Shown here piece by piece: positions 20,567-32,499 of a stretch of 64,000 nt of DNA. The stretch spans positions 5,892,501 through 5,956,500 of the forward strand of contig OX419761.1 in assembly GCA_948567375.1 (NCBI GenBank). The letters run 5' to 3'. Each line of letters starts with the position of its first letter. Position 1 is the stretch's first letter. This DNA comes from Lunularia cruciata. Its lineage: Eukaryota > Streptophyta > Marchantiopsida > Lunulariales > Lunulariaceae. The translations under genes were made by a program, and so were the position numbers. The notes beneath the pieces were generated by a model that saw only the letters and a list, made by a program, of their open reading frames with translations, had not been told where the DNA came from and searched no databases.

Positions 20567-21838
20567 ATGGCCACAATATGTCAGTGTGAGAATATGCACA
20601 GTATTTTGGAGAAACTGGAATCCGATGGGGAGACTGTTTGTATCTACCGTGTAGCACATTACCTGACACTGAGGGGGCACTTCGAATTCCATCCGCAAGA
20701 GGTGTTCGTTGGATTGTACACTCACACACAACTGAAGATCGATGATCCCTTGAGCACAGATCGCTCGAAGGTTGCTATCGCTCAGATTTTTTGTCACGGG
20801 CCTCGTGAACTAGGTTTATCTTGGGGTTCCAGTCCCGTACCTACATCCAAATGGGACGCTTTTGTGAAGCGTTTACGGAGCAAGTTGAGAATATGCAGAA
20901 AGATGTACGATAACTTCAACCTACAGGAAGCGGCATTGCTAAGAGCAGAGTCCATCCTGCTCTTAGACGCTTTGTTCATCGTTGCTTTCTTGCGTTACGG
21001 CTACAGTTGGGCGGACTGTTGGGGTTATGCGTTCGGAGATGAGCTCAACCATTCCAGGTTTCTCGCCCAAAGGTTTCCTGTGTTGAGGGATCTAGTGCTG
21101 GTGGAAAATCAGGTGCCAATGTCTTTGTTGGCGGCTATTGTTCAGTATTTCGTGGAGGAGCAGACTCGGGAACTAGATACAGATGACTCAGCTGGTTCTC
21201 AACTATATGAGTTGCTAGCTTGGTTCGTCCTTCAAGTCTATCCTTTCAATCATGGACTTAGCCTTGACGAAGGAGGCGCGAAGTTAGAAGAGCACTTTGC
21301 CACAAAGCACAAGGATGGCTTGGATTCGTTTCCAAAATGTAAACATCTTCTTGAATGCGTATATATCGGAGTTCGTGGACCCGAGATCATCATCGAAAGT
21401 GACTCAAGTGACATTCCCATTGCGAATTCTAGAGTCATATCAAGTACTCCCCGGAAGAATCTCCCGCAAAGATTCAGAATACCTTCTGCAACGAGTTTGA
21501 AGAAAGTGGGGATTGCAGTGAAAATGGGGCAGACATCTCTCACGATGAATAAGATAGATTTTGTACGACATAAGCACAGATGTTCACTCCTCGTGCCTAA
21601 ACTCACAATGAATGACAATACAGCGTCAATTTTGAGAAACCTTGCCCTGTTCGAGCAGATTCGGGATAACGGAACCACATGCACCAGGGGAGATCTGAGG
21701 ACTTATCTATATCTGATGAGCAGCTTGGCTGTGAATGTGCACGATGTCCGCCTGCTGATAAACAGTTTTTGGCTTTGCTTAAGGCAATACCAGCTCAAAA
21801 TCATTTGGTACCAACAGAGAATACTTTTCCTGGTCTAG
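20567..21838 (+). CDS. DUF247 (UPF0481) family protein, probably C-terminally short
   Basis: Open frame of 423 codons without introns. DUF247 landmarks run in order: CIYRVAHYL near residues 25-33, FVGLYTHTQL near 47-56 (the family usually has an IGPYHHG-like motif), the LLLDALFIVAFL segment (131-142), LVLVENQVPMSLL (176-188), IPSATSLKKVGI (305-316), and LLVPKLTMND with LRNLALFEQ (341-364). The usual C-terminal region and transmembrane segment are missing. Homology fades near residue 400 and the tail does not resemble the family. DUF247 proteins are plant-specific, have no established biochemical activity, and some members lie at grass self-incompatibility loci. The start was chosen because it precedes the conserved N-terminal block by a normal distance. 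The gene may be functional, or a 3'-truncated copy. Confidence 0.82.
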   Translation: MATICQCENMHSILEKLESDGETVCIYRVAHYLTLRGHFEFHPQEVFVGLYTHTQLKIDDPLSTDRSKVAIAQIFCHGPRELGLSWGSSPVPTSKWDAFVKRLRSKLRICRKMYDNFNLQEAALLRAESILLLDALFIVAFLRYGYSWADCWGYAFGDELNHSRFLAQRFPVLRDLVLVENQVPMSLLAAIVQYFVEEQTRELDTDDSAGSQLYELLAWFVLQVYPFNHGLSLDEGGAKLEEHFATKHKDGLDSFPKCKHLLECVYIGVRGPEIIIESDSSDIPIANSRVISSTPRKNLPQRFRIPSATSLKKVGIAVKMGQTSLTMNKIDFVRHKHRCSLLVPKLTMNDNTASILRNLALFEQIRDNGTTCTRGDLRTYLYLMSSLAVNVHDVRLLINSFWLCLRQYQLKIIWYQQRILFLV

Positions 21839-24433
21839 CAGTGAAAGCAACTTCACCTTCCTTTCATTTCGATTTCTGTTGACAAACGTCTTGTTCTCTT
21901 CTGAACATTGCTTTCAGCCGCAGAATTGGGCGTTGATTACAAGTAGATTGTTCGTAAAGGTAAGCGGCAAGGACGTACTGCTTATTGAAAATAGCCGGGC
22001 CCCATAGGACGTGGAAACCGAACAACGGGGCCCAACTTGATTTTAAGAGGTATGGAGGAAAACCACGCGAATCATATGTAAATTTGCATATGCTTGCAGT
22101 GAAGAATCCAGAGGCATAGGAACATAAAACTTTGTTGAATTCGACAGAGGAAGACTGTGTTCTGGAACAGAATGTTACTTTCGCTGGATGTAACATAGAT
22201 GATATCGTTCTAGCTCTATATGGCTCTTATGAATCAACTTCGGTGAACTACCTTTTAAAGCTTCATTTCACCCAATGTACACTATCATTGGCAACTTCTT
22301 ATCTCAGGAGCTTCACATAGCTCTCACACGAAGATACCAATGGCGATGCTGGTGGTTACATGCTCTTTGATCGCGGTCAATAGCGGTTTCAATAAGCTTG
22401 TAAATGGATTATCGTAAATTTACGGGATAGTGTCGCTAAATTTTACGAAGCGAGCATAAAATCCATAAGAAAAAACTTTTCCTAATTTTTTAAATTTAAT
22501 TCTCTAAAAAATATTAATAAATTTATTGAACTGTTCATCAAACTATTTTACGGGATATCTTGTCAACAGATGGGTAAACCATGTCCGTAAGTTATTAATA
22601 CTTATAGGGTCATCCCGTCCTCATAGAGTGTATCAATCCTTGAATTGATGCCCTTGATATGAAGGCTAGTAGTTTCCCTCAAATAAGACAGTGAACAATA
22701 AGTCGGTAGAGAATGAGGAATATGATAGGTAAAATGCTTTTGAAGAAAAAGGTAGCGGAGATAGAGAGTCAATTAGAAGAAAGCAAAGTGGCAGAAAACT
22801 AGTGGGTTAGTAAGAATCAACACGAAGCAAGCAATAAGGGTCGTAAACTAGATAATAAATTAAAAATTCACTCACTTTGGTTAGGAGTCTATGGGTAGAA
22901 AGCCCCAAAAACATAGACTGAAAGTATTACTAAAATCAAGAGATATAGCAAAGAGAGTTGTGACTTCAATTAACGTAATAAACCTATACAAGAAATAACC
23001 TAAACGGCGGTGAAGTAGAACTAAACTCCAAGGGACGAGCATTGAATAATTTGCTATATAGTACATAGGATATGTAAATTAGATAGAATAAACACTATTG
23101 GAGAATCTTAAGATATATAATCTGGTGTGATGATTACTGTGGATTGCACAATTGATTATTCTCTTTAAAGCAATAATTATCTACTATCTAAAGTAAACTG
23201 AACTTATGGAAGTGCTCAGTATGATAAGTTCTTTATATTTGTTGATAAATTTTTGTGTCTATATTACTCCATATAAACTCTAAAGCCAGAGGAACAAAGG
23301 AGTAACATTGTTCAAACACGTAGGATATCCTACACGATATGTAATATGATATACAACATTGGAGCAAGTAAAGATGCATCAATTTACTGTATTTACTCTC
23401 TTATGAATTACACTATGTAGTATTCTTTGAAAGTAATGGATGTTTATAGATTAATGTAAAGTACAAAACATGAAAATAGAAGTTATATTCTCGTGGCTAC
23501 GCATAAGAAGCTCTTACATAATATCTGGGACATATCCATAGGTTTATATCAATGCCAAAAGTGCATGAACAAAGAGATGACCTTGTTGTATACTCGGAGA
23601 CCTTGGCTATTGCACGCTTAATTTGTTACTTATGTATTCATGTAGGATGATCGAAAATTATCCACTCCAAAATTAAACTCATATGATAAAATTACATGAT
23701 AACCCTTTGCATCTGATCCTCTTATCTGTTTATAAACTCTTCATAATAGTTTTCCTGAGACAAGATGCATATGTCCACTTAAGCTTGTCTTCTATAGATT
23801 ACTTAATAATTGTACAAAAGAACAAAGACTATAAAAGGATTAAGAACTTATTTGAATATTTCGTTAGTCCACTAATAGTTAGTAGTTGTCTTCACTCTTA
23901 CTGTCTACTGAATGGATTTCAAGATACAACACCAGGTTTTTTTAATAGATACAAATAGAAAATACCACCCATTGCAGTTGTATTAAATATGAGACATTAT
24001 AGTTTTAATTATAAAAGGTTATTTTAATTAACATCCAGTACTTTCAACTATTAATATATAACTAAAATATGCTTTCAGGTATAGTAGATATAATGAGCAT
24101 TCAAAGAAATATTGAAGTAGATCCTCAATGGAATCTAATTGGACTGTTGGCATTCAATGAAGAAACAAACCTTTCACCAACAACAAAAGGCCACTGACTA
24201 CAGCTACCGGGAGGATTGAGTGCTTATTTTCTTCCAACATCCTAGAACAGATTCCCCTTGTCTGTCAATTCTGTACTCTTCCTTTGTTACTGAATCAAGT
24301 TCTGATGGATTTCTATGACGGTGTGATTTGACGTGTAGACAAACAAGATACTAGTAATTGGTTCATGGTGGCAACTCTTCAAGCCTTTTGTTGGCCAGGT
24401 TGAAGAAAAGAATTTGAGGAGATAAGGTTGTGA
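21839..24433. other. Intergenic, A+T rich, no gene seen
   Basis: No ORF in this stretch shows coding character or family resemblance. It may hold the 3' untranslated region of the DUF247 gene at its left end. The centre (22400-24200) is A+T rich and featureless to my reading. Confidence 0.5.
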
Positions 24434-25194
24434 TGGTATTTGGACTGCACCTAGCACTATTGGCCATGTGCAGATCGGTGCTGTAGCGGCGGTCATGTAA
24501 TCATGACTGCTGGGAATGATCTGTATATCTTTGATCAATCATGTATATTATCATGCGCACTTATCTCATTCGGGCCGCACAAGTACCGACTGCGACCACT
24601 CAAAAGCGTCACCTGACCAAAAAAGTTCTCAAGATGAGACGTACGGATGGTGGACGGCCAAATCAAGTAATAGACGAACACATTCTGTAGGGACAACAAA
24701 AACTGGACTGGCATGAGATGATTTCGGGAACCAAGACCGTGAAGGATTCACATCGCCAGCCAAAGCTGTCGATGGGATCCAATTTCTATGGTTGGGGTGG
24801 ATCATGTGTTAATAAGTAGATATGGAACGTCGTACGCCTGGTTTATGTAAGCAAATGTACCTGCAATCTAAGCGCCATGGATGACATAAGGGTTTCGATT
24901 GCTGAAGATATTGACCAGGCCAACTCAATTGCCCGCGGGAACTGCGCATGTAAGCAACTTGATTTGGCCGTCCACCATCCGTACGTCTCATCTTGAAAAC
25001 TTTTTTGGTCCGGTGACGCTTTTGAGTGGTCGCAGCCGGTACTTGTGCGGCCGGAATGAGATAAGGGCGCGAGATCATATACATGATTGATCAAAAAGAT
25101 ATAGATCATTCTCAACAGTCATCATTACATGACACTGGAATCGCCGCTACAGCGACGGTCTGCAAATGACCAATAGTGCTAGGTGCAGTCCAAA
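24434..25194. repeat. Large imperfect inverted repeat (arms about 235 bp)
   Basis: The left arm 24434-24668 is the reverse complement of the right arm 24957-25194 with scattered differences. Shared landmarks are TTTGGACTGCACCTAGCACT on the left and its complement on the right, and matching reverse-complement stretches at the tctcattcgggccgcac and gatggtggacggccaaatca positions. The spacer is about 288 bp. The arms could be the long terminal inverted repeats of a DNA transposon (Mutator-like elements have arms of this size) or a foldback duplication. No transposase is present and I could not find a target duplication. Confidence 0.85.
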
Positions 25195-26160
25195 CCAGAA
25201 TTCTAATGCCCATCCGATTGTAAGCGCTGGTCTCGCTTTCAAATGGCGACCACAATCGGGTTCGACGGCAAATGGCCTCCTAGTAACCCCCAGAAAGGTT
25301 GCCGATGAGAAAGTTGTTCACTGTTGACGATTCCCGTATGATCATCGCTTTACGAGTTCCTAGTAAAATTCCTTATTGGAAAAGCGCGTATGTGTAAGGA
25401 AGCATGGTAACTTTGGGGAAACGGTGAGGGCGGGAATGACTATGTCTGGCCACGACAATGGAAGAAAGTGAGGCTACAGCATCAAGATTTGAATTGGAAC
25501 AGATCTAGGCTATGAATAACCATCGCCTCCACATAGAAACTTTGAACTCTCTTGTATAATCTTCCGACGATTGCACGAGAAAATGTTCTATAATGTGAGT
25601 TCGGTAAGAGCAACTTCTGTTTGAATTGGTCCACCGCAGCCCTTTTTCAATGAAGGCTATTAGTACACAGTTTGACTGACAAGAAAATGCACGGTGCACG
25701 AGAAAAGAATGACACGTTCGATTCCTTGCAACTTGTGTGTTTATAAGTCTTTCATTTTGAACATAAAAGGAAAAGTCATTTGTCATGTTAGATCTTCATT
25801 CGAATTGTGCACCACAATACATTGATGTACATTGTTTTACTTTTCCTTTTCTGAACATCCTATTCAGTAATTCGTTTCCAGCCTAGCTCAAATATACTAG
25901 TTGCTTCTATACAGGTAATCTCAACCTGCAATCTCAACCCCCCTGGAGATTCACCGAGCTAGTTGTTTCACAAAGCTAGTCTGTGATCAGTACCAAGCTG
26001 CTCTAGCCACCGGTCACGCAGGTCTTTTGTAGGTTGTTCCTCATCAAGTCAGAGAACACCTGAAATGTGAGACCTGAAACCTGAACAACTGGTTAACTCC
26101 TCGGCATCAACTGCAATCCTGTAAGAATATGGATCAAGAGAAAGTCGATCCGCACTAATA
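25195..26160. other. Intergenic, no gene seen
   Basis: Only short chance open frames. It lies between the inverted repeat and the 3' side of expansin copy 1. Confidence 0.5.
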
Positions 26161-26243
26161 GTGGGCGGCTATATTATCAACACGCCTCGTCTATTTTGTG
26201 CTGTAAAACAGAGGGCGATAATCGTCTTTACACGCCTCTTCCG
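26161..26243 (-). promoter_or_regulatory. Tandem GC-rich stem-loops downstream of expansin copy 1
   Basis: CAGAGGGCG (26209-26217) and CGCCTCTTCCG (26233-26243) can pair around a short loop, 66-100 bp past the stop. A second, weaker pair (GGGCGG, then CGCCTCG) lies at 26163-26189. Related blocks follow the other copies. They may be 3' untranslated or terminator signals. Confidence 0.55.
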
Positions 26244-26308
26244 TCATAGTGTACTATGTTGTACGTCTGCGTCTTCCTCACATCGATATCCCGAGTGATA
26301 GGTACTGG

Positions 26309-27653
26309 TCACGAGAAGTTCAAACCATTGTCGGCCTCATAAGTTTGGTGGAAAGCCCAGTTTGCTGGAGCGATGTTCGTGAACTCGGCAGATTTCCCGC
26401 TGCCTAAAGTGACTTTGAAGGACAGAGCCTGACCAACCAGGTTCTCGCCGGCGGACCAGTATTGTCCCCAATTTTGATGCATGGTGCACCACTCTTCTTT
26501 CTCCCCTCTCAACGACACAGCTGCAACGTCTCCATCTCCGCCTACATTGCTGAGCAGGATATAATTGAACCAGGGGTTCCCCAGAAGTGTAACTCGAATC
26601 CCTCCTTGCCGGACACAAGGGACCCTGCAGATGATCGCAAGCAATTAGAGCTCTTCAAGACGGGTAAAACGCACCAACTCCTAGTCGCCGCTGGTAGCAA
26701 TACCGTAGGGGTCAAATTGGATACCCAACGTGAAGATGAAATTACGTCAAATCACACAATGGGTGTATCTTGGAACGGAACCTGTAGAAACACAATTGCA
26801 GGATGGTACCTTTTGTAGTTCACTGGGATGACACCAGCAACTGCCTGGGCAAGCTCCGTAAACATGGGGTAAGATAAGTCGAAGTGGAGACGAGGAGGAT
26901 CGCACCACCCGCCCTCTGATCCTGGAGGACAAGCATTTGTTGCTGTGACAGTTATGCTCTTACCTGAATAGCACCATTTACTCCCTTCCAACTTGCAGAC
27001 GATCATATAACAGGCCCCGCAGCTGAGCCCACCATTAAAGAGACCGTTGCTCAAGGCAGTGGTTGCAGTCCCGTATCCTGTTGTATACAGATTACCGTAA
27101 CCGCAGGCACCACCTGCCGAATTCAGGTTCAAAGTTCTCAGTGAATCAGCACATGCGAAAGACTGCATGACTGATCATAATCTATGAACAACGTAAGCCC
27201 AACTGGAAAAGGTAGTAGTTTATGTAAGTGGTTCACAAACGGTTCGAGAAGAGACTGAAACAATTAATCGAAGATCGTAATTTACATATGATGATGAGAG
27301 CATTCGATTTGGCGGAAGACTGAGAACTGTAATGAAAGCTTAGGCCCATGATAAAGCAGGACTACCCACAAATCAAATGATACATAAACATGTACGGCAT
27401 TTGAAAGGGATAACAGACTGGATCTGTGGCATCTTCGCTTAAGTGGACACGCGTCAATTCGCAACGTCAAAATCCTTCACTGGAAGCAGTTCTCACCCAT
27501 GGTGCCAGAAGCATCAGTGCCACCATAAAACGTGGCATGTGCATCACCCCATTCTGTCACCGCCCATGGTTGGATCGCATCCACCGAAATGGCCCACAAG
27601 ATCATCGGCAGCAAAGCGCAGATTAGAGCAGTAGATCTGTTGTACATCTCCAT
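26309..27653 (-). CDS. EXPA: Alpha-expansin, copy 1 (three exons)
   Basis: The inferred exons are 27653-27497, 27113-26810 and 26624-26309, with GT-AG introns of 383 and 185 bp, giving 258 residues. Residues 1-26 form a signal peptide ending SVDA. Then come [59 protein letters not shown], the HFD motif at about 129-131, and the C-terminal domain with [12 protein letters not shown] and NWGQYWS, ending [12 protein letters not shown]. Alpha-expansins loosen plant cell walls non-enzymatically at acid pH after secretion. It is the last, lowest-coordinate copy of a six-copy minus-strand cluster. Length and Cys pattern are normal. The start is the first Met before the signal peptide. The splice sites keep the frame in all three open copies. 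Confidence 0.93.
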
Positions 27654-27763
27654 CTTGTATCTGGTTTCTAGCTCCTCAACCAGATATTGATGGAGACTCC
27701 ACTCTAGATCGCGCCAGTGGATTAGTGCTCAGAGCCTGTGTTTCATGGAGGTGGTATGGACTC

Positions 27764-27774
27764 ATTTTATAGTG
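27764..27774 (-). promoter_or_regulatory. TATA-like box of expansin copy 1
   Basis: The reverse strand reads CTATAAAAT about 115 bp upstream of the start codon, the same spacing as in the sister copies. Confidence 0.6.
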
Positions 27775-28074
27775 GGTGCAGGAGGACGATGGCATGGAGC
27801 TCTAACAGTGAAAGTCGTGGTTCTTTTCTGCATATTGCGGAAATACTGGCAGCATGTATCTACAGGAGAAGTTGAATCTTCACTGTTAACTCTCGTTCTA
27901 GATTATTAGAATGATTAGGTGAATTTCCTGATTAACTCGGTGGTTTCCTATTGCACGTGTTCAATGAAGAGGAGAAACTTGTGAGCCACTTCTTACTTCT
28001 AGATCTCAAGATCATGTTAGTTCCTGCACTTTTTGCAAGTGAGCTGCCTGTTGTGTGTTAACAAAATGGATCTG

Positions 28075-28125
28075 GAAATGGAGTACGGCGCGCCTAGTGT
28101 TCAGCGCCTTACCATTTGTTCCTGT
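28075..28125. promoter_or_regulatory. Upstream repeat module shared with copy 4
   Basis: The + strand holds GGAGTAC, CGCCTAGTGTT, GCGCCTT and CCATTTGTTCC in close succession, about 420 bp upstream of the copy 1 start. The block at 38938-38990 upstream of copy 4 has the same order of words. It may be a regulatory remnant or old duplication. Confidence 0.45.
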
Positions 28126-29388
28126 CTAGAGACAAACTGCAATAGCATCAAGATAGATCTTTCATCACTTATCGGATCTGGTCTACTCCGACCAATGGCG
28201 CATTCACGCATAGGGTCAGATTGACTCCAAACATTCACCCACTCTGAAGCAACTCAATGGTGGTCAAGTGTCAGTAACTGGATAATCCAACGGAATTGTT
28301 GGCAGATGTTCAAACATCCAAGTGCACGTGGAACTTACTGCACGGTCGACCCTGTGATCATGATGATCGAGAAGAACGTTTAGCACGGTGGTTTTTCTTA
28401 GAAGTAGCTGTCTGCGGTGGAGCTTTCGAAAGAAGCCCCGTAAGAGTTCTTTAGTCTGAGGAGGATCCTTGATCAACAGTGAAGGAGCCTACAATACCTC
28501 AATGAATTTCCAATTATAGTGGTTGTTCAATCTGCAGGTTAGTTTGCTGACTCCGTATCATCTACAAACCAATTCAGCTCACTGGTAACGAATATTTATA
28601 TGCTGGTGAAGTTTTTCTAGAATATATCGGTCAATGTATTTCTGTACTCAAATCTACATCTGAGAGAGTATTACAGAAACCTGATGTATCCCAGTTCTAA
28701 AAAGGCATCGAAGTGGAAATTACTATTAATACTTATAAGCCATTTTGATACTGGTGCTGAGTTCCTTCTACAAGCATGTTACGTCGGTATCTCTCTTCAC
28801 AGTCTGTGGGCTTTTCACTCTGTCCAGAGCACCCGTGTCTTGATCCACTATATAAGTGGTAGTTGTCGGTCAAAATTTTCAGAGAGATTTATTTGAGAGA
28901 TCCTATTGCAGAAGATGGATGTAATTGCTAGACCACGGGATATCGATCTTCAAGTTCCGGGCAGGAGTATGCTTACAACAAGTACACGGCGAATGTTGGG
29001 AGAAAAGGTCAAATGCAGGTATCAGAAGCTTCACTGGTGTAACTGCTACAATCGAAGTCGGCAGATGTGCGAGAAGCACTTTGTGAAGTGAAACAAGTAG
29101 AATCAAATGGACTTGAGTCGGGTTGGGTGAAGCTGGAGCTGAAAGAAGACAGTTCCCCCGCCGCGGATAATTGAACCCTTTCTGAATTCTATTAAAAGGC
29201 TAAGATTACATTAGTTACAGTTGCACCAGGAAGTGGTAGACCTACGAAACTCTCCTAGTAGCTGTAAAGAAAGCGACAAAATATCCATTTTAGCTTTTCC
29301 TGAACTTACTCCAAAAAGTGATATTGATTCGGACACTTTAATAAACCAATGGCGGAATACACATAACGACACGGACGATGGGACTAAT
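28126..29388. other. Intergenic between expansin copies 1 and 2
   Basis: No gene is visible. It contains the distal upstream sequence of copy 1 and probably the end of the copy 2 transcript. Confidence 0.5.
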
Positions 29389-29487
29389 AGAGGGCGTTCA
29401 TTTATGTACACGCCTCGTCTATTCATTGCCCTACTACAATTACGTTCGACAGAGGGTGCTGTTTCCATTTTACACACCTCTTCTGTC
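29389..29487 (-). promoter_or_regulatory. Tandem stem-loops downstream of expansin copy 2
   Basis: Proximal pair: CAGAGGGTG (29449-29457) and CACCTCTTCTG (29475-29485). Distal pair: AGAGGGCG (29389-29396) with ACGCCTCG (about 29410-29417). The proximal pair lies 60-100 bp past the stop, matching copies 1 and 4. Confidence 0.55.
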
Positions 29488-29545
29488 TGTCTATATATAC
29501 GGGTTTCATGCACTCCCTGGGATAACTAAAGTGCTTAATATGATA

Positions 29546-30750
29546 TCATTTGAAGTTCTGATTGTTGTCAGCTTCATAGGTCCTGCCAAATTCCCAATTT
29601 GCTGGAGCGACGTCTTTGAACTCGAGAGATTGTCCACTTCCTAGAGTTACTTTGAACGACAGAGCTTGGCCATAGACATTCTCGCTGGCAGACCAGAACT
29701 GTCCCCAGTTTTGATGCATGACGCACCAGTCTCCGTTTTCGCCTTTGAGTGAAAGCGCTGCAATATCACCATCTCCTCCAACATTGTGAGCCAAAATGTA
29801 GTTAAACCAACGGTTCCCCTGCAGAGTGAATCGAATTCCTCCTTCTCGAACACAAGGTACCCTGTAGATGCCGCAAACTAACTCATTTAGATGTTCCCAC
29901 ATACGGACCGATCGGATACGTATACATCGATTTGGTTAGCAACTAGTAGTAGAGAAAGTTTGGAGCTGTGGGAGATATATTTAATTTCCAGAAAAAATTC
30001 AGGACTGTATAGTTACCTTTTGTAGTTAACAGGTATAACACCACCAACAGGCTGAGCAAGTTCTTGGAACATAGGGTAAGAAAGATCAAAGTGAAGACGA
30101 GGAGGATCACACCACCCTCCCTCTGAGCCTGGCGGACAGGCATTGGTAGCAGTGACAGTAATACTTTTACCAGGGTAGCACCATTTGCTTCCTTCCAGTT
30201 TGCAGACAATGGTGAAACACGCTCCACAGGTAAGGCCACCATTGAAAAGCCCGTTGCTCAAGGCAGTGGTAGAAGTTCCATAACCAAGTGTATACAGGTT
30301 ACCGTAACCACAGGCACCACCTGCACGGAAAGATGTTCAGCATTCTCATTCGGCGCCAGATTGATTATACGTTAATGCGATTGATCAAAGCACAAAAGTG
30401 CGATACGAATTTTGCTGGAGTTTAAACATCTGAATGGTTGAACGAGTATTCACAGAAAACATGAAAGAATTCCCGTTCACCACGACGATATGTCTGATAT
30501 AGTTCTGATGTACGTCGAAAAATTCATAGAAATCAGATTAAAGTTAGTTTTGATCATCGCCTGTGTAAGCACTTTCTTTCTGGATGTATTTCTTACCCAT
30601 GGTGCCCGAGGCATCGGTTCCACCATAAAATGTTGCATGAGCATCGCCCCACTCTTTGACTGCCCAAGGTTCGGCTGCATCTGCATAGCGGGACAGCAAG
30701 ATGGCCATCAAAGCGCTTATCAGCACAACGGCCCTCTTTAATGCCTCCAT
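29546..30750 (-). CDS. EXPA: Alpha-expansin, copy 2 (three exons)
   Basis: The inferred exons are 30750-30597, 30320-30017 and 29861-29546, with GT-AG introns of 276 and 155 bp, giving 257 residues. A signal peptide ([19 protein letters not shown], ending about ADAA) is followed by [64 protein letters not shown], the HFDLSYPMF motif, and a C-terminal domain with [13 protein letters not shown] and [13 protein letters not shown], ending [12 protein letters not shown]. An upstream in-frame Met at 30819 is possible but lies before a less signal-like segment. Role and site of action are as in copy 1. It is one of the three open copies. Confidence 0.93.
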
Positions 30751-30860
30751 ATTGCCGCCGGCTTCTATCACTTCAACCAGGTGGTTCCAGAGGTCAAGAG
30801 AAAACCAAATGCAAGGCAATCAGCGCTGAGAACTTGAGTTTTAATGACACGTATGGTACT

Positions 30861-30870
30861 CTATATATAT
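30861..30870 (-). promoter_or_regulatory. TATA-like box of expansin copy 2
   Basis: The reverse strand reads ATATATATAG about 110 bp upstream of the start. Confidence 0.55.
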
Positions 30871-30926
30871 TTGAGAGAAGCATCTGAATTGAGCTTTCCT
30901 CAATTCCAAATACTCCTCGAATCAAG

Positions 30927-31015
30927 GACTAATTTTCACTGTTCCTGATCATGAGATCAACAAGAGTACTAGTTCACAGATGACATCCATAGACTGATTT
31001 TCACTGTTCCTGCTC
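30927..31015. repeat. Short direct repeat in copy 2 upstream region
   Basis: GACTAATTTTCACTGTTCCT (30927-30946) recurs as GACTGATTTTCACTGTTCCT (30992-31011), one base different in 20. A related TTCACTGTTAAC word lies upstream of copy 1. This may be a duplicated regulatory site, but no factor is assigned. Confidence 0.5.
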
Positions 31016-32335
31016 AGCTACAGTGGCCAGAGAGAAGAACCGTGCATACAAAACTAATGGAAAAGTCAATGTCTTTGTTCAGAAGATGTCTGAGGGGAAG
31101 AGGTACATGTGGCAAGTTCTTCAATTATGTGAAGAATGTAACCTCCTGCAAGTGCGCAGGACGTTTGTCTGATTCATCACGATCAACTCAAGTAGACTAC
31201 GTGCTTTTAATATGTTGACACCGTCTGCACTATCTTGTATACATGTTATATTCTCAGGATCATGTAATCAGCATAAAGTAATCTCATCACTACAGTCTCA
31301 TTAGTTCATGTCTTTGAGATTCAACACGGATGGTAGGCCCAGTCCATTTACACTCGAGGACCTGTGCACGTGGGCAGCGGAACATCGATGTAATCCGAAC
31401 TATGTGATTTAAGAATTTCTGGTGATCATGAACCTAAACTTTACATCGTCGATCAGACATATGAGCGGGAGAATCCACGTCAGATCCGAGCATGCTGTAT
31501 TGGCCCGGCGCTTGATGTTTCTGTCCACGCTCTGCAAAAAATAGAGAATATCCATACACATGTTTCGAAAACGGTTCCGGAGAGGAGTTTGCCGAAGGAA
31601 TAGAGTACGGATGTCCGGCATAGGAATAGGCAGTGAAATATGATTTGTTCAGGAATATGAATACCATTTCGATGACAACCACGTACTGTAGGAATCTCAA
31701 GAGCACGCATACCGATCTTGTGTGGGATCGGGACGGTCCAAGCACCTTACGTTAGAAAACCTTCATTAGCAGGCAAATTCCATCCAAGATATGTCCCATA
31801 TGTCTTTTATTGTACCATCTGCATCTGCACGCGTGAATGTGACATTGCACTTTCGGTCATTGTTTTTCTTAACTCTAATGTCGTTGACTTCCTAATCAAT
31901 ACAAAAGGTTACACCACCAAGGGGAAGAAGGCCGCCGAGTCATTGTGAATGAGATGCTCCCCCAGGCCGTACCGACGTCATCTACAGTGCAGTACACAAT
32001 CGCAGTTATTGAGTTCCCAGATATAATATCATCTTTATATCTGATTTGCAATTTGTAGGCCGTCTCTACATCAACAACCATGTATTTGAACCAACGTTGT
32101 CTTGTTATGTGGTAAAGTGCTTTCACCTCTCACGATCATGTTCCACATCCACAAGATAGAGAGTTACACCAGACGAGTGTGATAGGATTCTCACGTATGT
32201 CGTTCCAATACTGGTTAAAGTACTTCAATTGGTATAAGACATCAACCATGATTAAGATGACGAGACTACCACGGCCCTGGGCGACTGCGATCTAAACAGC
32301 CTCCCCTGTTTGGGCCTCTCAGTGTACTTTTCTTC
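31016..32335. other. Intergenic between expansin copies 2 and 3
   Basis: No gene, repeat or signal recognised beyond short chance frames. Confidence 0.5.
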
Positions 32336-32392
32336 CCGGGGGCGACTGGAATCCATGCACGACGTCCTATTTACGCCTCTTCCATCAATCTA
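32336..32392 (-). promoter_or_regulatory. Degenerate stem-loop downstream of expansin copy 3
   Basis: CCCGGGGGCG at 32336-32345 and ACGCCTCTTCC near 32382-32392 resemble the blocks after other copies, but spacing is longer and pairing is weaker. Confidence 0.4.
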
Positions 32393-32499
32393 TCTTCCTG
32401 TATGTATAGTGATATGCCGTACTGAATCGTACTCGTCCACTAAGAGTAAAGCCAATTTTTGATTGCTGATCAAATACCCTTCTCAGATTTCACTGTAAC

